Origin: DATJPW01 sp963752855
GTDB taxonomy: Bacteria > Desulfobacterota > Desulfomonilia > Desulfomonilales > Desulfomonilaceae
Direction of reading: 5' to 3'
Assembly (NCBI GenBank): GCA_963752855.1
Contig: CAVVZX010000001.1
Location: forward strand, 52,019 to 116,018
Length of the DNA stretch: 64,000 nt
Shown here: positions 1 to 8,309 of the stretch, piece by piece
Layout: every line of letters begins with the position of its first letter
How positions within the stretch are numbered: position 1 is the first letter of the stretch
Program-made: the position numbers and the translations under genes
The notes under the pieces: model-generated
What the model was told of the DNA's origin: nothing
What the model saw: only the letters and a program-made list of their open reading frames with translations
The model's database searches: none

Positions 1-1007
1 TTTATCTGGCGGTCGAAAATATTCGGCGGGTCATTATCAAACCCTATTATAAAGCCGCCCATCACTTCCATTCCGTTTCGCTGGATAGTCTTCACAGCTT
101 CCACCAGATCCATTGAGCGGTTCTGGTGCTTACCGCATTCCGCAAGACATTCTTCCGCCGGCGTCTCCAGCCCAAGAAATACCGACTCAAAGCCTGCCGC
201 AGTCATAAGTCCCATAAGCTCTTCATCCTGAGCTAGATTCACAGAAGCTTCAGTGAACAACGAAAAAGGGAATCCTTTGGGTTCTTGCCAGAGCCTAATC
301 GCCTTGAGCAACGATTTGACCTTGATCTTATTCCCAATAAAATTGTCATCCACCATAAAGACGCGACCACGCCAACCCATTTCATACAATATTCCGAGTT
401 CGCGAATCATCTGGTCATTCGATTTCACTCTCGGCCGCCGACCGTTCAGATTAACGATGTCACAGAATTCACAATCGAATGGACAGCCCCTCGAGTATTG
501 AACCGACATGGAAGCGTATCGCTTCATGTTTATCAGGTCCCACCGAGGCAAAGGGGTCGACGTGATGTCGGGTCTTTCATCCGTATTATAAATGTGGCGG
601 GGATTTCCCGCTGTCAGATCTTTCACGAATAATGGGAACGTTATTTCAGCTTCATTAAGAATTAAATGATCGACGTCATCGAACTCTTCCGGGGAGCTTG
701 TAAAGAGCGGCCCGCCGGCGACAACAGTTTTGCCGAACTCGTGGCAGCGTGCGACGATCTCTCGTACGGATTCCTTTTGAATCATCATTGCGCCGATAAA
801 GATCATGTCGGCCCACTGAATTGTTTGGTCAGTGAGGCTTTCCACATTCGTATCGATCAGTTTCAGGTCCCACTCTTTCGGGAACATGGAGGCGACCGTC
901 AACATTCCCAACGGGACATGCGCGGCGCTCTTCCCGATGATCTTCATGATATGCTTAAAACTCCAGAATGTATCCGGTATCGTAGGATAGACCAGTAAGG
1001 CTTTCAT
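1..1007 (-). CDS. B12-binding radical SAM protein (3' end beyond window)
   Basis: The reverse strand stays open from an ATG at 1007 to the window edge, giving about 335 residues. Residues 1-130 look like a cobalamin-binding domain (N-terminal LLVYPTIPD, then a conserved GGP segment near residue 98). A radical SAM cluster motif CPFDCEFC lies at about 175-182, followed by the barrel segments MVDDNFIG and FLGLETP. The order matches B12-dependent radical SAM enzymes of the DUF4070-containing group, which modify unidentified small molecules or lipids using SAM, a 4Fe-4S cluster and cobalamin. The C-terminal domain is off the window. No partner gene is adjacent; the next genes (hflCK) are a separate unit. 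The family assignment is firm, the substrate unknown. Confidence 0.85.
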   Translation of the reverse strand, partial: MKALLVYPTIPDTFWSFKHIMKIIGKSAAHVPLGMLTVASMFPKEWDLKLIDTNVESLTDQTIQWADMIFIGAMMIQKESVREIVARCHEFGKTVVAGGPLFTSSPEEFDDVDHLILNEAEITFPLFVKDLTAGNPRHIYNTDERPDITSTPLPRWDLINMKRYASMSVQYSRGCPFDCEFCDIVNLNGRRPRVKSNDQMIRELGILYEMGWRGRVFMVDDNFIGNKIKVKSLLKAIRLWQEPKGFPFSLFTEASVNLAQDEELMGLMTAAGFESVFLGLETPAEECLAECGKHQNRSMDLVEAVKTIQRNGMEVMGGFIIGFDNDPPNIFDRQI

Positions 1008-1140
1008 TAATTGTGTCCCTTTGGTTGGCTTGAATTCATGCCAAGGAAGTATATGTTACGGTATACGATACTAGCGTCCGGGTCAAGGGGATTGCACAAA
1101 ACGGCCTATCCATCAGGCTATCGGAGATCCATAATGGAAT

Positions 1141-1210
1141 TGTGGGGCAGGCTTTCCAGCCTGCCTATGGTTGGTTCCGGGTAATGGCAGGCTGGAAAGC
1201 CTGCCCCACA
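1141..1210. repeat. Perfect inverted repeat, intact hairpin (empty site)
   Basis: The two 25-base arms at 1141-1165 and 1186-1210 are perfect reverse complements beginning TGTGGGGCAGGC. Each arm also holds a small hairpin of its own; on the right arm this is GGCAGGCT, loop GGAA, AGCCTGCC. A second copy at 36706-36987 is split in exactly this loop by the 208-bp element described there, so this copy is its related empty site. It lies between hflC and the radical SAM gene. Confidence 0.9.
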
Positions 1211-1251
1211 AAAGGAGTTCCTACCTCATTGTTTACAAGCCGGCCTGAAGA

Positions 1252-2149
1252 TCATTTATTACTTGGGGCTGCGCTACCTTTTGTTGGCGAAGCGCCTGGA
1301 AGGCCGCCCGGGTTATCCAAGAATCGCAACAGAGAAGAATCCGGGCGGAGCAGCATCGTGGTGTCGGCGCCGAAGGCCTTCTGGTACACATCCAGATGCC
1401 GGACAAAGGAGTAGAAATCCGGGTCCTTGCCGTAAGCCTGGGCATAGATAGTGGTAGCCTCCGCGTCGCCCTGGCCTCTCAGAGTTTCCGATTGTCTGTA
1501 GGCCTCGGCCAATAGAATCTCCTTCTCCTTATTGGCATTAGCCTCTGATTTCCTTAGCCTGCTCTTCCCCTTCGGCCCTATAACGTTTCGCGATTCTTTC
1601 CCGCTCGGCTTTCATTCTGGCGAATACGCTGGCCTGGACTTCTTCGGGGAGGTCGACTCGTTTAATTCGCACATCAATCACGCGAATGCCGAATCGCCGG
1701 ACCTCTTCTCCCGCTCGCTTGGTTACCAGATCCATAATTTTTTCACGATCTTCACGTATAAAGCTCTTGAAATCGCGTTTTGCCACTTCCTGGCGAAGCG
1801 CGGTCATTACTATATTGTTCAATCGAGCCATAGCTCCAATCTGGTTCTTGACCGTTTGATAGAACACCAGGGGTTCTTCTATTTTCCAGCGGGACACAGT
1901 GTCCACCGTGAGTCGCTTCTTGTCGAGCGTGATGTACTCCGCGGGTCGAGCTTCCGCGGCCAATATTCTTTTATCCAAGACGATGAGGTCCTGCACGAAC
2001 GGATATTTGAAATACAATCCAGGCTCACGGATGGTGCGCTCAGGCTTCCCGAACTGCAAAATGATCCCCTGTTCCCACTCGCCTATGGTGAAGGCCGATT
2101 GCAACAACACAAAGGCGAGAATAATGACTGCAACAATTATCTTGATCAT
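1252..2149 (-). pseudogene. hflC: HflC, membrane protease modulator (frameshifted)
   Basis: HflC forms with HflK a membrane complex of the SPFH/prohibitin type that binds FtsH and restrains its proteolysis. An N-terminal membrane segment (residues 1-20) is followed by a typical SPFH domain. Reading breaks at about 1550: after EGEEQAKEIR the frame hits a stop, while another frame continues with EANANKEKEILLAEAYRQSE and on to the usual HflC C-terminus (KDPDFYSFVRHLDVYQKAFG). Two bases of a GAGA stretch appear to be missing. The combined length of about 299 residues is normal. The start at 2149 lies 6 bases after hflK, so the two form an operon. A sequencing indel is as likely as real inactivation. 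Confidence 0.88.
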
Positions 2150-2155
2150 GGTTCG

Positions 2156-3205
2156 CTAATTGCCTTTCTTCTCAGGGGCGGATGTCTTGCCCGATGGGGT
2201 CCCGGGAGTAGTCAGGTGTTCGAAGCCGGTAAGCGGAAGCAGCGGCAACACTTTGGAATCTCCGCCCTCCATGATGATCTTCTTTGGCGCAGGAAGGAAA
2301 CGCTCCACACTTTCCAGATACAAGCGTTCCTTGGTCACTCCGGGGGCCTTGGAGTATTCCTCGAGAATGGACGAAAAATGCTGCGCATCTCCCTTAGCCC
2401 GAATCACCCGCTGAGCTTTATAGGCTTCGGCTTCTCTTATTTCTTGTTGCGCCTGGCCGCGAGCCTTGGGCACTATATCTTCCTTGAAGCCTTGCGCTTC
2501 GGTCATCACTCGTTCCCGGTCTTCCCAGGCTCGGACCACGTCATGAAAGGCTTCTTTTACCTGTCCGGGGGGGTCCACCACCAGAAGACGAGCCTGCGTA
2601 ATCAGCAGCCCGGTATCGTAATTATCCATTAATTTTTGAAGGTATGACTCGACTTTCTTTTGAATTTCATCTCGTCCGTCCGTCATCGTGTAATCAATAG
2701 TATTTTCGCCCACGACCCCTCGCAGCGCAATCTCAGCCGAAGCCCTCAGGGCCGTTTCCGGTTGACTAGCCCCGAACAGGAATTTCACCGGGTCCTGCAC
2801 CATGTACTGAACGAAGAGCTGGACTTCGACTATATTTTCGTCACCGGTAAGCATCAACGATTCCGACGGCACAGACCCGCCACGTCCTCTATCCGCTCGA
2901 TACCCGATCTCCGCTTGTCTCACCGTGGACGTGTCAACTATGATTTGCGACATGAACGGGCGAGGCAAACGGTATTGAAGACCGGGCTCCGTGACCGAAC
3001 TAACCTTACCGAATAGAAGCACCACACCTTTTTCGCCCGGCCCAACGATATAAAACCCCGAAAGCAGGTACAAAATTATCACGACCAGAGCGCCAATCCA
3101 TACCCCACGACCCCTGAGGAAATTATTAAACTGGAGCCAGGCCTCTTCAACTCCCTGGGGAAATTTGACTTGATCTCGACCTTCCCTCGGCCTGAATTGA
3201 TCCAT
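2156..3205 (-). CDS. hflK: HflK, membrane protease modulator
   Basis: This 349-residue protein is the HflK partner of HflC. A single membrane anchor lies at about residues 36-58, preceded by a charged cytoplasmic N-terminus rich in Arg, Asp and Glu. The SPFH domain follows, and then the long helical stretch (VPKARGQAQQEIREAEAYKAQRVIRAKGDAQ) typical of flotillin-like assemblies. The C-terminus is Pro/Thr/Gly-rich, as in other deltaproteobacterial HflK. It is the first gene of an hflK-hflC operon. FtsH, the protease this complex controls, is encoded elsewhere in the window (49921-51849). Confidence 0.93.
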   Translation of the reverse strand: MDQFRPREGRDQVKFPQGVEEAWLQFNNFLRGRGVWIGALVVIILYLLSGFYIVGPGEKGVVLLFGKVSSVTEPGLQYRLPRPFMSQIIVDTSTVRQAEIGYRADRGRGGSVPSESLMLTGDENIVEVQLFVQYMVQDPVKFLFGASQPETALRASAEIALRGVVGENTIDYTMTDGRDEIQKKVESYLQKLMDNYDTGLLITQARLLVVDPPGQVKEAFHDVVRAWEDRERVMTEAQGFKEDIVPKARGQAQQEIREAEAYKAQRVIRAKGDAQHFSSILEEYSKAPGVTKERLYLESVERFLPAPKKIIMEGGDSKVLPLLPLTGFEHLTTPGTPSGKTSAPEKKGN

Positions 3206-3345
3206 CTTGCCTCCATAGACAGCTTCTGTTCCAACGAATCACGCGAATATAATCTAATTAATAATGGAAAGCAAACCGCAGAAGAGCGGAATGGGAGTTC
3301 TGCCGCGGAGCAATCCCACGACTACATCGGATTAGAAATTGGTAC

Positions 3346-3558
3346 TCACAAATCGCTTGGTTTGAGGCCAGTCCGTTTTGCAATGCGTGACAGCATGCGA
3401 GGGCCGATCTCCTCGTCATCATGAAATGCAAACACTACATCATCCCAACCAGCACGGGACAGAGTCCGATGAGAACCCGATGAACGCTTGATGCGCCACC
3501 CGATACGCTGGAGCGCAGCGAGAACTCGTCGGGCTTTCGTTGAGGGCCAAGAGCTCAT
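3346..3558 (-). CDS. hicA: HicA-family toxin (mRNA interferase)
   Basis: This 70-residue protein has the HicA double-stranded-RNA-binding-like fold signature: a short helix (STKARRVLAALQRIGW), then the GSHRTLSR segment holding the family's catalytic His (about residue 30), and a closing helix. HicA toxins cut mRNA and are blocked by HicB. Its start overlaps the 3' end of the upstream hicB-like gene by 4 bases, the normal arrangement for translational coupling. The family assignment is strong; activity here is not shown. Confidence 0.85.
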   Translation of the reverse strand: MSSWPSTKARRVLAALQRIGWRIKRSSGSHRTLSRAGWDDVVFAFHDDEEIGPRMLSRIAKRTGLKPSDL

Positions 3559-3761
3559 GCGGCGGCAAACTTGATCTCAAGCAAATCGGGAGCAACTTCA
3601 CCGTGTTCAATTCTCTCGGCCAGGACGCGAAGAGCCAAAGCTTGCGCTTTATTGATGGCGTCTTGCGCTGTCTTGCCATAAGCGAGGACACCGGGAAGCT
3701 CCAATACTTCGGCCAGCCAACGGCCATCATCCTCTTGCTCATGTTCGACGGTGAACGTCAT
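3555..3761 (-). CDS. hicB: HicB-family antitoxin
   Basis: From the ATG at 3761 this is a 68-residue protein starting MTFTVEHEQEDDGRW, the partial RNase H-like fold of HicB antitoxins, with the motif LPGVLAYGKTAQDAINKAQ. A ribosome-binding site AGGAA sits just upstream of 3761, which favours this start over an in-frame codon 16 residues earlier. It is the first gene of the hicB-hicA pair. There is no C-terminal DNA-binding domain, so it is the short HicB form. It lies in a repeat-rich gap, consistent with a mobile small module. Confidence 0.85.
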   Translation of the reverse strand: MTFTVEHEQEDDGRWLAEVLELPGVLAYGKTAQDAINKAQALALRVLAERIEHGEVAPDLLEIKFAAA

Positions 3762-3930
3762 AGCGCTGTTCCTGATAGAAAATTGTTCAATCAATAGCAG
3801 CTTAGTCAATCAGTTCTATTATGGCAATAGCATATTTGTTTGGGAATTATGCGTCAGCGGCATCGAACTGGAAAGGGACGCTGAGAAGGCCACCGGGAAC
3901 CCGAAGGAAGGCGAGAACAGGAGAGAAGAT

Positions 3931-3970
3931 GCGGGGGAACCCGCTTTTTGCAAAAAACCGGTTCCCCCGC
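3931..3970. repeat. TTTTTGCAAAAA-centred palindrome, copy 1
   Basis: A near-perfect 40-base palindrome with arms GCGGGGGAACCC and its complement around TTTTTGCAAAAA. It is followed by a conserved tail that continues with CCCCTTCCGG, a CAAAAACT segment and GGCTAGCGG to about 4005. It belongs to a dispersed family found about 14 times in this window, always between genes. Here it is upstream of hicB rather than behind a stop codon. Confidence 0.85.
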
Positions 3971-3971
3971 A

Positions 3972-4274
3972 CCCCTTCCGGCAAAAACTTTTAGATGGCT
4001 AGCGGCAGGGTAAGCATGTCGGACTGAGGAGGAGGCAGGTCGGGCAGCACGTAGCCCCAGCGGCGCGGCCCGACAGTAGCCGTGGGCGCCAGCCCACGGA
4101 AAGGATTAGCATAAGACCAGCCAGGACCCTGACGGGGTCCTCCATTCCCGGCGGAGGCGAGCATGCATCACCGGGCATCGCAGTGTATCGAGGCCACCCA
4201 GTCTCAAGATGCATGTTGGCCCCACGCCGAGTGGACCCGGACCCTTCCGGCAAGAACTTTTGGATGGCTAGCGG
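3972..4274. repeat. Direct repeat of palindrome tail flanking a 235-bp segment
   Basis: The tail of palindrome copy 1 (3972-4005) is repeated with few changes at about 4240-4274. The segment between them carries a hairpin (CCGTGGGC, loop, GCCCACGG at about 4080-4099) and a GGACCCTGACGGGGTCC palindrome near 4131. No gene is seen. The layout suggests insertion into, or duplication of, the tail unit. Confidence 0.6.
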
Positions 4275-4340
4275 TAAAGTGAGGCCTGATGCACATGCGG
4301 CAACTTACGGCTTCACGTTCGCGGCAAGGGTTTGTGTCCT

Positions 4341-4727
4341 CTACTTCCCGTCCAGCCAGTCCTCGCAAGCCTTGTGATCGAAGAAGGACTGGACCGGGAA
4401 TCCGGTTTTCTCCGATATAGTGTCCAACTGAAGTTTGGCGAAAGACTTCTGAGAATGTAATCTCGCGGCTTTGCGAAGGCCGGCCTTTATTGTCAGCTTC
4501 TGGGCCTCAGTAATATAATCGGTCAGCAATATGCCACTCATCTGGCTCCAGTCAATCAATTCCGTGAATCCGGGAGAGAGCAATTTCAGCGCTACAGCTA
4601 GATCATCCAGCCACTTTGGCACCTGTTTGGGGTCTATCCGGGTACCACCTTTGATTGTTATGTATAGTCGGTTCTTCTGCGTATCCACGGCGATGGAGTA
4701 AAAATCGGTGGAAGCTATGCTCTGCAT
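4341..4727 (-). CDS. Hypothetical protein, SpoIIAA/STAS-like
   Basis: A protein of about 128 residues starting at MQSIASTDF. The ATG at 4727 follows AAAGGAGCAAATC, a good ribosome-binding site, so the upstream in-frame codon at 4745 is less likely. Alternating strands and helices (FYSIAVDTQKNRLYITIKGG, then a long helix, then LIDWSQMSG) resemble the SpoIIAA-like/STAS group that reports host-protein or phosphatase signals. That resemblance is weak and based on pattern only. There are no catalytic motifs and no membrane segment. It stands alone between repeats. Confidence 0.6.
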   Translation of the reverse strand: MQSIASTDFYSIAVDTQKNRLYITIKGGTRIDPKQVPKWLDDLAVALKLLSPGFTELIDWSQMSGILLTDYITEAQKLTIKAGLRKAARLHSQKSFAKLQLDTISEKTGFPVQSFFDHKACEDWLDGK

Positions 4728-5167
4728 GATTTGCTCCTTTCCCACAGTGTCCGTGCTCTTGGTTTCGGCGCAACGGGAAATTCAGGACGCGCAAACCAAA
4801 AACTATAGCAGGGCTACGCCTGGGCTATTTTCATATTTGTGCTCTCAGTGAGCGCCTCACAGAGGCCAACGCCCATGTCCGGAGTTTGCTTCTTTTCCCA
4901 AGGAGGTGGTGAGGCTCGCCTGCGCAAGTCATACCAGACAGACGCCAGAGTACTAACCCGGAATTATGCGGCGATCTTGCCATATTGACTGTCTTGGCGC
5001 TCTTGATGGGTAGAAGGGTCGCCCCGCTGATCCCGGAATTGTCTCTGCGAGGAGTCCACGTGACCGGACCCAGGCAAAACAGTCGTGACGTTGATGAAAA
5101 GCCTCTCTTGGCCTGTTCGGGAGCGTACTACACGCTTTGCCTCTCCGTCAATCATTTCTTCTACCGC

Positions 5168-5417
5168 CAATTCCGGGGACACCGATACTTAATTCATAAA
5201 AAGATCAGGAGAGACTGTTACTGTCTATCGATGGCCGGGTTGGCGCGTGTTGTGGCTCCTGATGGCTATTTTGGGATTAATGTTTGAAAAGCCCGAAATG
5301 AGTTTTCCGACCATACTTTTTCAGGCGCCTCCCGATTGCTCTGTTAGTAACCGAGGCGCCGTGATTTCAAAACGGCGCCCTACCGCCGCAGAATTAAGTA
5401 TGGTGTCCCCAGAATTG
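5168..5417. mobile_element. Inverted-repeat-bounded 250-bp element (MITE-like)
   Basis: The 28 bases at 5168-5195 (core CCGGGGACACCGATACTTAA) are the reverse complement, with about two differences, of 5391-5417. The interior of about 195 bases has no convincing gene. The same end sequence occurs once more as a solo copy at 6119-6147. From memory, this end type is seen beside Y1 (IS200-like, REP-associated) transposase genes in Deltaproteobacteria; no such gene is in the window. No clear target duplication is visible. The rest of the gap 4746-5652 holds only degenerate repeat. Confidence 0.6.
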
Positions 5418-5446
5418 GGGAAGATACGGCAGAGCAAAGAGAAGAT

Positions 5447-5515
5447 GCAGGGGAACCCGCTTCTTGAAATCCCGCGTTCTCCGCGGGGACCCCGCACCCC
5501 TTCCGGCAAGTCTCT
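5447..5515. repeat. Degenerate palindrome-family copy 2 with altered centre
   Basis: Here the left arm GGGGAACCCGC and the usual 3' tail (CACCCCTTCCGGCAAG) are present, but the TTTTTGCAAAAA centre is replaced by a small hairpin reading AATCCCGCG, TTCTC, CGCGGGG. A similar replacement is seen in the copy at 44616-44663. Confidence 0.55.
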
Positions 5516-5652
5516 CCAGCATGAGTCAAGAGCAGACTCGACCAATGAAACGGAGGATTGCAGTGAACGAAATGAGAAAGATTCGGAAGGCATTGCAGAG
5601 CAAGCCCATCGAGCGCATCATATAACCAAAGAGGGGTAAAGGGGGTTTGAAC

Positions 5653-6087
5653 ATGAGGGAAAAACGTTTGACCCTGATACAACGAGTGGCAATCTGCTTC
5701 GCTGCGGGGGTTATAGGCGGAGTGGCGGTGGTCCTTTTCAGCCGTGTCCTGTTTGGAGTCGGCGTTAGTGCGGCATTGGGGGTAAATGCCCCGATCTCCT
5801 TGAAATCGCCGGACATATACAGGCCGCTGTTCTGGGCCGGGCTCTGGGGTATCCCGTTCGGGATCTTTATGAAGACCGCCTGGAAGCGGCTCTACCTGTT
5901 CGGTCTTCTATACTTCCTGGCGCCGGTGCTGGCGTTGTTTTTGATCTTCCTGCCGATGAGCGGCGCTGGGTATTTCGGGCTTCAGCACGGCGGGCCTATG
6001 TTCACAGCCTACCTGCTGCTGGTAAATCTGCCCTACGGGATAACCACCGCTTTGGCCGCCAGAGCGATAATAGGAGAGGAACCGTAA
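5653..6087 (+). CDS. Hypothetical four-helix membrane protein
   Basis: A 144-residue protein from the ATG at 5653, preceded by the purine-rich GAGGGGTAAAGGGGG; a TTG two codons upstream is an alternative. It has four hydrophobic segments at about residues 10-33, 60-75, 83-102 and 118-138, joined by short polar loops. I do not recognise a family and see no catalytic or metal-binding motif. It may be an inner-membrane protein of unknown role. Codon use looks like that of the neighbours. It stands alone between the MITE-like element and the split aminotransferase. Confidence 0.65.
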   Translation: MREKRLTLIQRVAICFAAGVIGGVAVVLFSRVLFGVGVSAALGVNAPISLKSPDIYRPLFWAGLWGIPFGIFMKTAWKRLYLFGLLYFLAPVLALFLIFLPMSGAGYFGLQHGGPMFTAYLLLVNLPYGITTALAARAIIGEEP

Positions 6088-6118
6088 GCATCTGGACGAA
6101 ATAAAAAAGCCAATGCGA

Positions 6119-6147
6119 GAATTCCGGGGACACCATACTTATTTCAT
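6119..6147. repeat. Solo copy of CCGGGGACACC end sequence
   Basis: This 29-base sequence repeats the left end of the 5168-5417 element (same orientation) but has no partner in inverted orientation nearby. It is probably a solo end or the remains of a deleted element. Confidence 0.6.
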
Positions 6148-6390
6148 GAAGGAAACTAGGGGGCCTTTACATCAGGCAAGACGCTCTGCTGTCTCTTTGA
6201 GCTTCGAAATGCCCCATTTAATTTTATCCGGCTCATAAGCCGGAAAGGTCAATCTGATAAAAAGACCTTTCTTGCGCCTTTCTTCTTTATAGTTTGGAGG
6301 CACAGCATCCCACGCAGCGGCTATACCCACACCGGCTTGTTTTGCGGATTCGATGAACGATGATTCTTTGTCACTTGAAATATTCTCTAG

Positions 6391-8309
6391 CCCATCTTCT
6401 ACAGTTCTAGGCGTTTTTTGGAGGTGGAGAGTGGTTATGTTCTTGAAATAACGCGGGGTGACTTTTTCCGGAGTCGAAAACATGGTGCCACGTCATTGAT
6501 AAATGATGCTTGACATATCGGTTTGTGGTGATATGAAACATGGTGTCTTCATGGAGGGCGCCATGTTCTTTCGTCAGAAGAAGTCAGGAGACAGAACCTA
6601 CTTGCAAATAGTCGAAAACCGATGGCAAGAGGGCGGCTCCAAACAGCGCGTTATTTGTACCTTGGGGAGGCTTGATGAGCTTGAAGCTTCAGGCCAACTT
6701 GAACGGCTGTTATCTTCTGGCGCCAAGTACTCCGAGTCCATGATGGTGATCGACGCGCAGAGTCGCGGTGAGGCGCCGGTGATAGCGGTACGTAGGATCG
6801 GTCCGGGACTGATCTTCGAGCGTCTGTGGAGAGAAACAGGGTTAAGAGAAATCATAGGAGGCCGTTGTGCCGGCCGCAAGTTCGAGTTTCCCGTTGAGCG
6901 GGCTGTGTTCATTACCGTGCTCAACCGCTTGTTTGCGTCTGGATCGGACCGTTCCTGCAGCAAGTGGGTACAAGACTACGGGATCAGTGGCGCCGATGAG
7001 CTGGATCTCCATCACCTCTATCGAGCTATGGCCTGGTTGGGTGAAGAGCTGCCCGAGGCACTACAAGCTGGCAGGACTCTAGCCCCTCGGTGCGTCAAGG
7101 ATCTCATTGAGGAAGAGCTGTTCTTCCGATCACGAGATCTGTTCTCTGCACTTGACCTGGTTTTCTTCGATACGACCTCCATCTACTTCGAGGGAGAAGG
7201 AGGAGAGACACTGGGTAAGCGAGGCCATAACAAGGATCATCGGCCGGATCTGAAGCAGATGGTGGTGGGAGCGGTGATCGACAACGAAGGCCGACCGATC
7301 TGTTGCGAGATGTGGCCAGGAAACACCGCGGACGTGACAAGCCTGATACCGGTCGTGGATCGGCTCCGATCTAGGTTCTCCATCGGCCGTGTCTGTATCG
7401 TGGCTGACCGCGGCATGATCAGCCAAGATACCATCGAAGAGCTGGAGAAGCGAGAGTGGCCGTACATCCTGGGAGCCCGAATGCGTGCGGTGAAGGAAGT
7501 TAAACAGGAGGTGCTCTCCAGAGCAGGACGCTATCAGGTGGTAGGCGCTTCTCGTTCCCCCTTGAAGGTCAAGGAAGTGATCGTAGACGACAGGCGCTAT
7601 GTGGTCTGCGTCAATGAGGACCAGGCCAAGAAGGACGCTGCTGACCGAGCAGCCATCCTCTGTGCGCTCGAAGAGCGACTGAAGCAGGGCGACAAGTCCC
7701 TGGTGGGAAACAAGGGGTTCCGAAGGTATCTTGCAACCACCGGCGACACTTTCCGCATCGACTATGACAAGGCGAAGGCTGAGTCACGCTTTGACGGCAA
7801 GTGGGTCCTCAGAACCAACACCAGCCTCCCGGCAGCCGAGGTAGGCCTGAAGGACAAGCAGCTCTGGATGGTGGAGCAGCTCTTCCGATCAGCCAAGACC
7901 CTGCTCAGCACCCGCCGGTGTACCACAAGTACGACCGGACGATCCGAGGCCACGTCTTCTGCTCCTTTCTGGCTCTGGTCTTGCGCCGGGCCCTGCAAGA
8001 GCGTCTTGAGGCCAGAGAGCTCTCATGCGAGTGGGCCGACATCAAGCTCGATCTGGACAGCCTGACCGAAGTGGAGCTGGAGCACGCAGGAAAACGCTTT
8101 ATCCTGCGCTCCCAGCCCAAAGGAACGTGTAGCACGGTCTGCCGGGCAGCAGGGGTAGCCCTGCCTCCCAACATCCGTAACGTGCCGCTCGACCTCAAAT
8201 AGTAACCGGTCCCTTCCTCCAGGGATCCAGAACCTGGTGCCACAGATTCGTCGCGCGCTACTAACATCTCGAAACAAACTAACTTTTATCAATGACTGTA
8301 GAAGATGGG
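6391..8309 (+). mobile_element. Complete IS1634-type (IS4 superfamily) insertion sequence
   Basis: The 15-base terminal inverted repeats are exact: CCCATCTTCTACAGT at 6391-6405 and ACTGTAGAAGATGGG at 8295-8309. The 5-base target TCTAG is duplicated at 6386-6390 and 8310-8314. The 1,919-bp element carries one transposase gene and interrupts an aminotransferase gene. A second inner inverted repeat (GTCATTGATAAA at 6492, its complement at 8285-8296) may be part of the transposase-binding region. Intact ends and a perfect target duplication suggest a fairly recent insertion. Confidence 0.93.
6563..8202 (+). pseudogene. IS1634-family DDE transposase (frameshifted)
   Basis: The start MFFRQKKSGDRTYLQIVENRW at 6563 matches the usual family N-terminus; an in-frame ATG at 6503 would add 20 unlikely residues. 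The DDE-type catalytic segments are visible: FDTTSIYFEG, then VADRGM, and the conserved LFRSAKTLLSTR block. Reading breaks at about 7915, where one C seems lost from CCCGCC. The next frame continues with PVYHKYDRTIRGHVFCSFLALVLR to the normal C-terminus at 8202. The restored protein would be about 546 residues. This family is not known for programmed frameshifting, so the copy is probably inactive or carries a sequencing error. Confidence 0.9.

Noticed and set aside
1532..2632. Long forward-strand open frame of 366 codons over hflC/hflK
   Set aside because: It is antisense to clear hflC and hflK coding sequence and has no protein-like motifs.
4964..5182. Reverse-strand 72-codon frame overlapping the MITE-like left end
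   Set aside because: Composition is low in hydrophobic residues, no motif or ribosome site, and it runs into the repeat end.
6503..6562. Transposase start at the upstream ATG
   Set aside because: The family N-terminus begins MFFRQKKSGDR at 6563; the extra 20 residues have no match and no ribosome site.
7905..7920. Programmed frameshifting in the transposase
   Set aside because: IS1634-type elements use a single frame and the site lacks a slippery A or T run; a lost C in CCCGCC is simpler.
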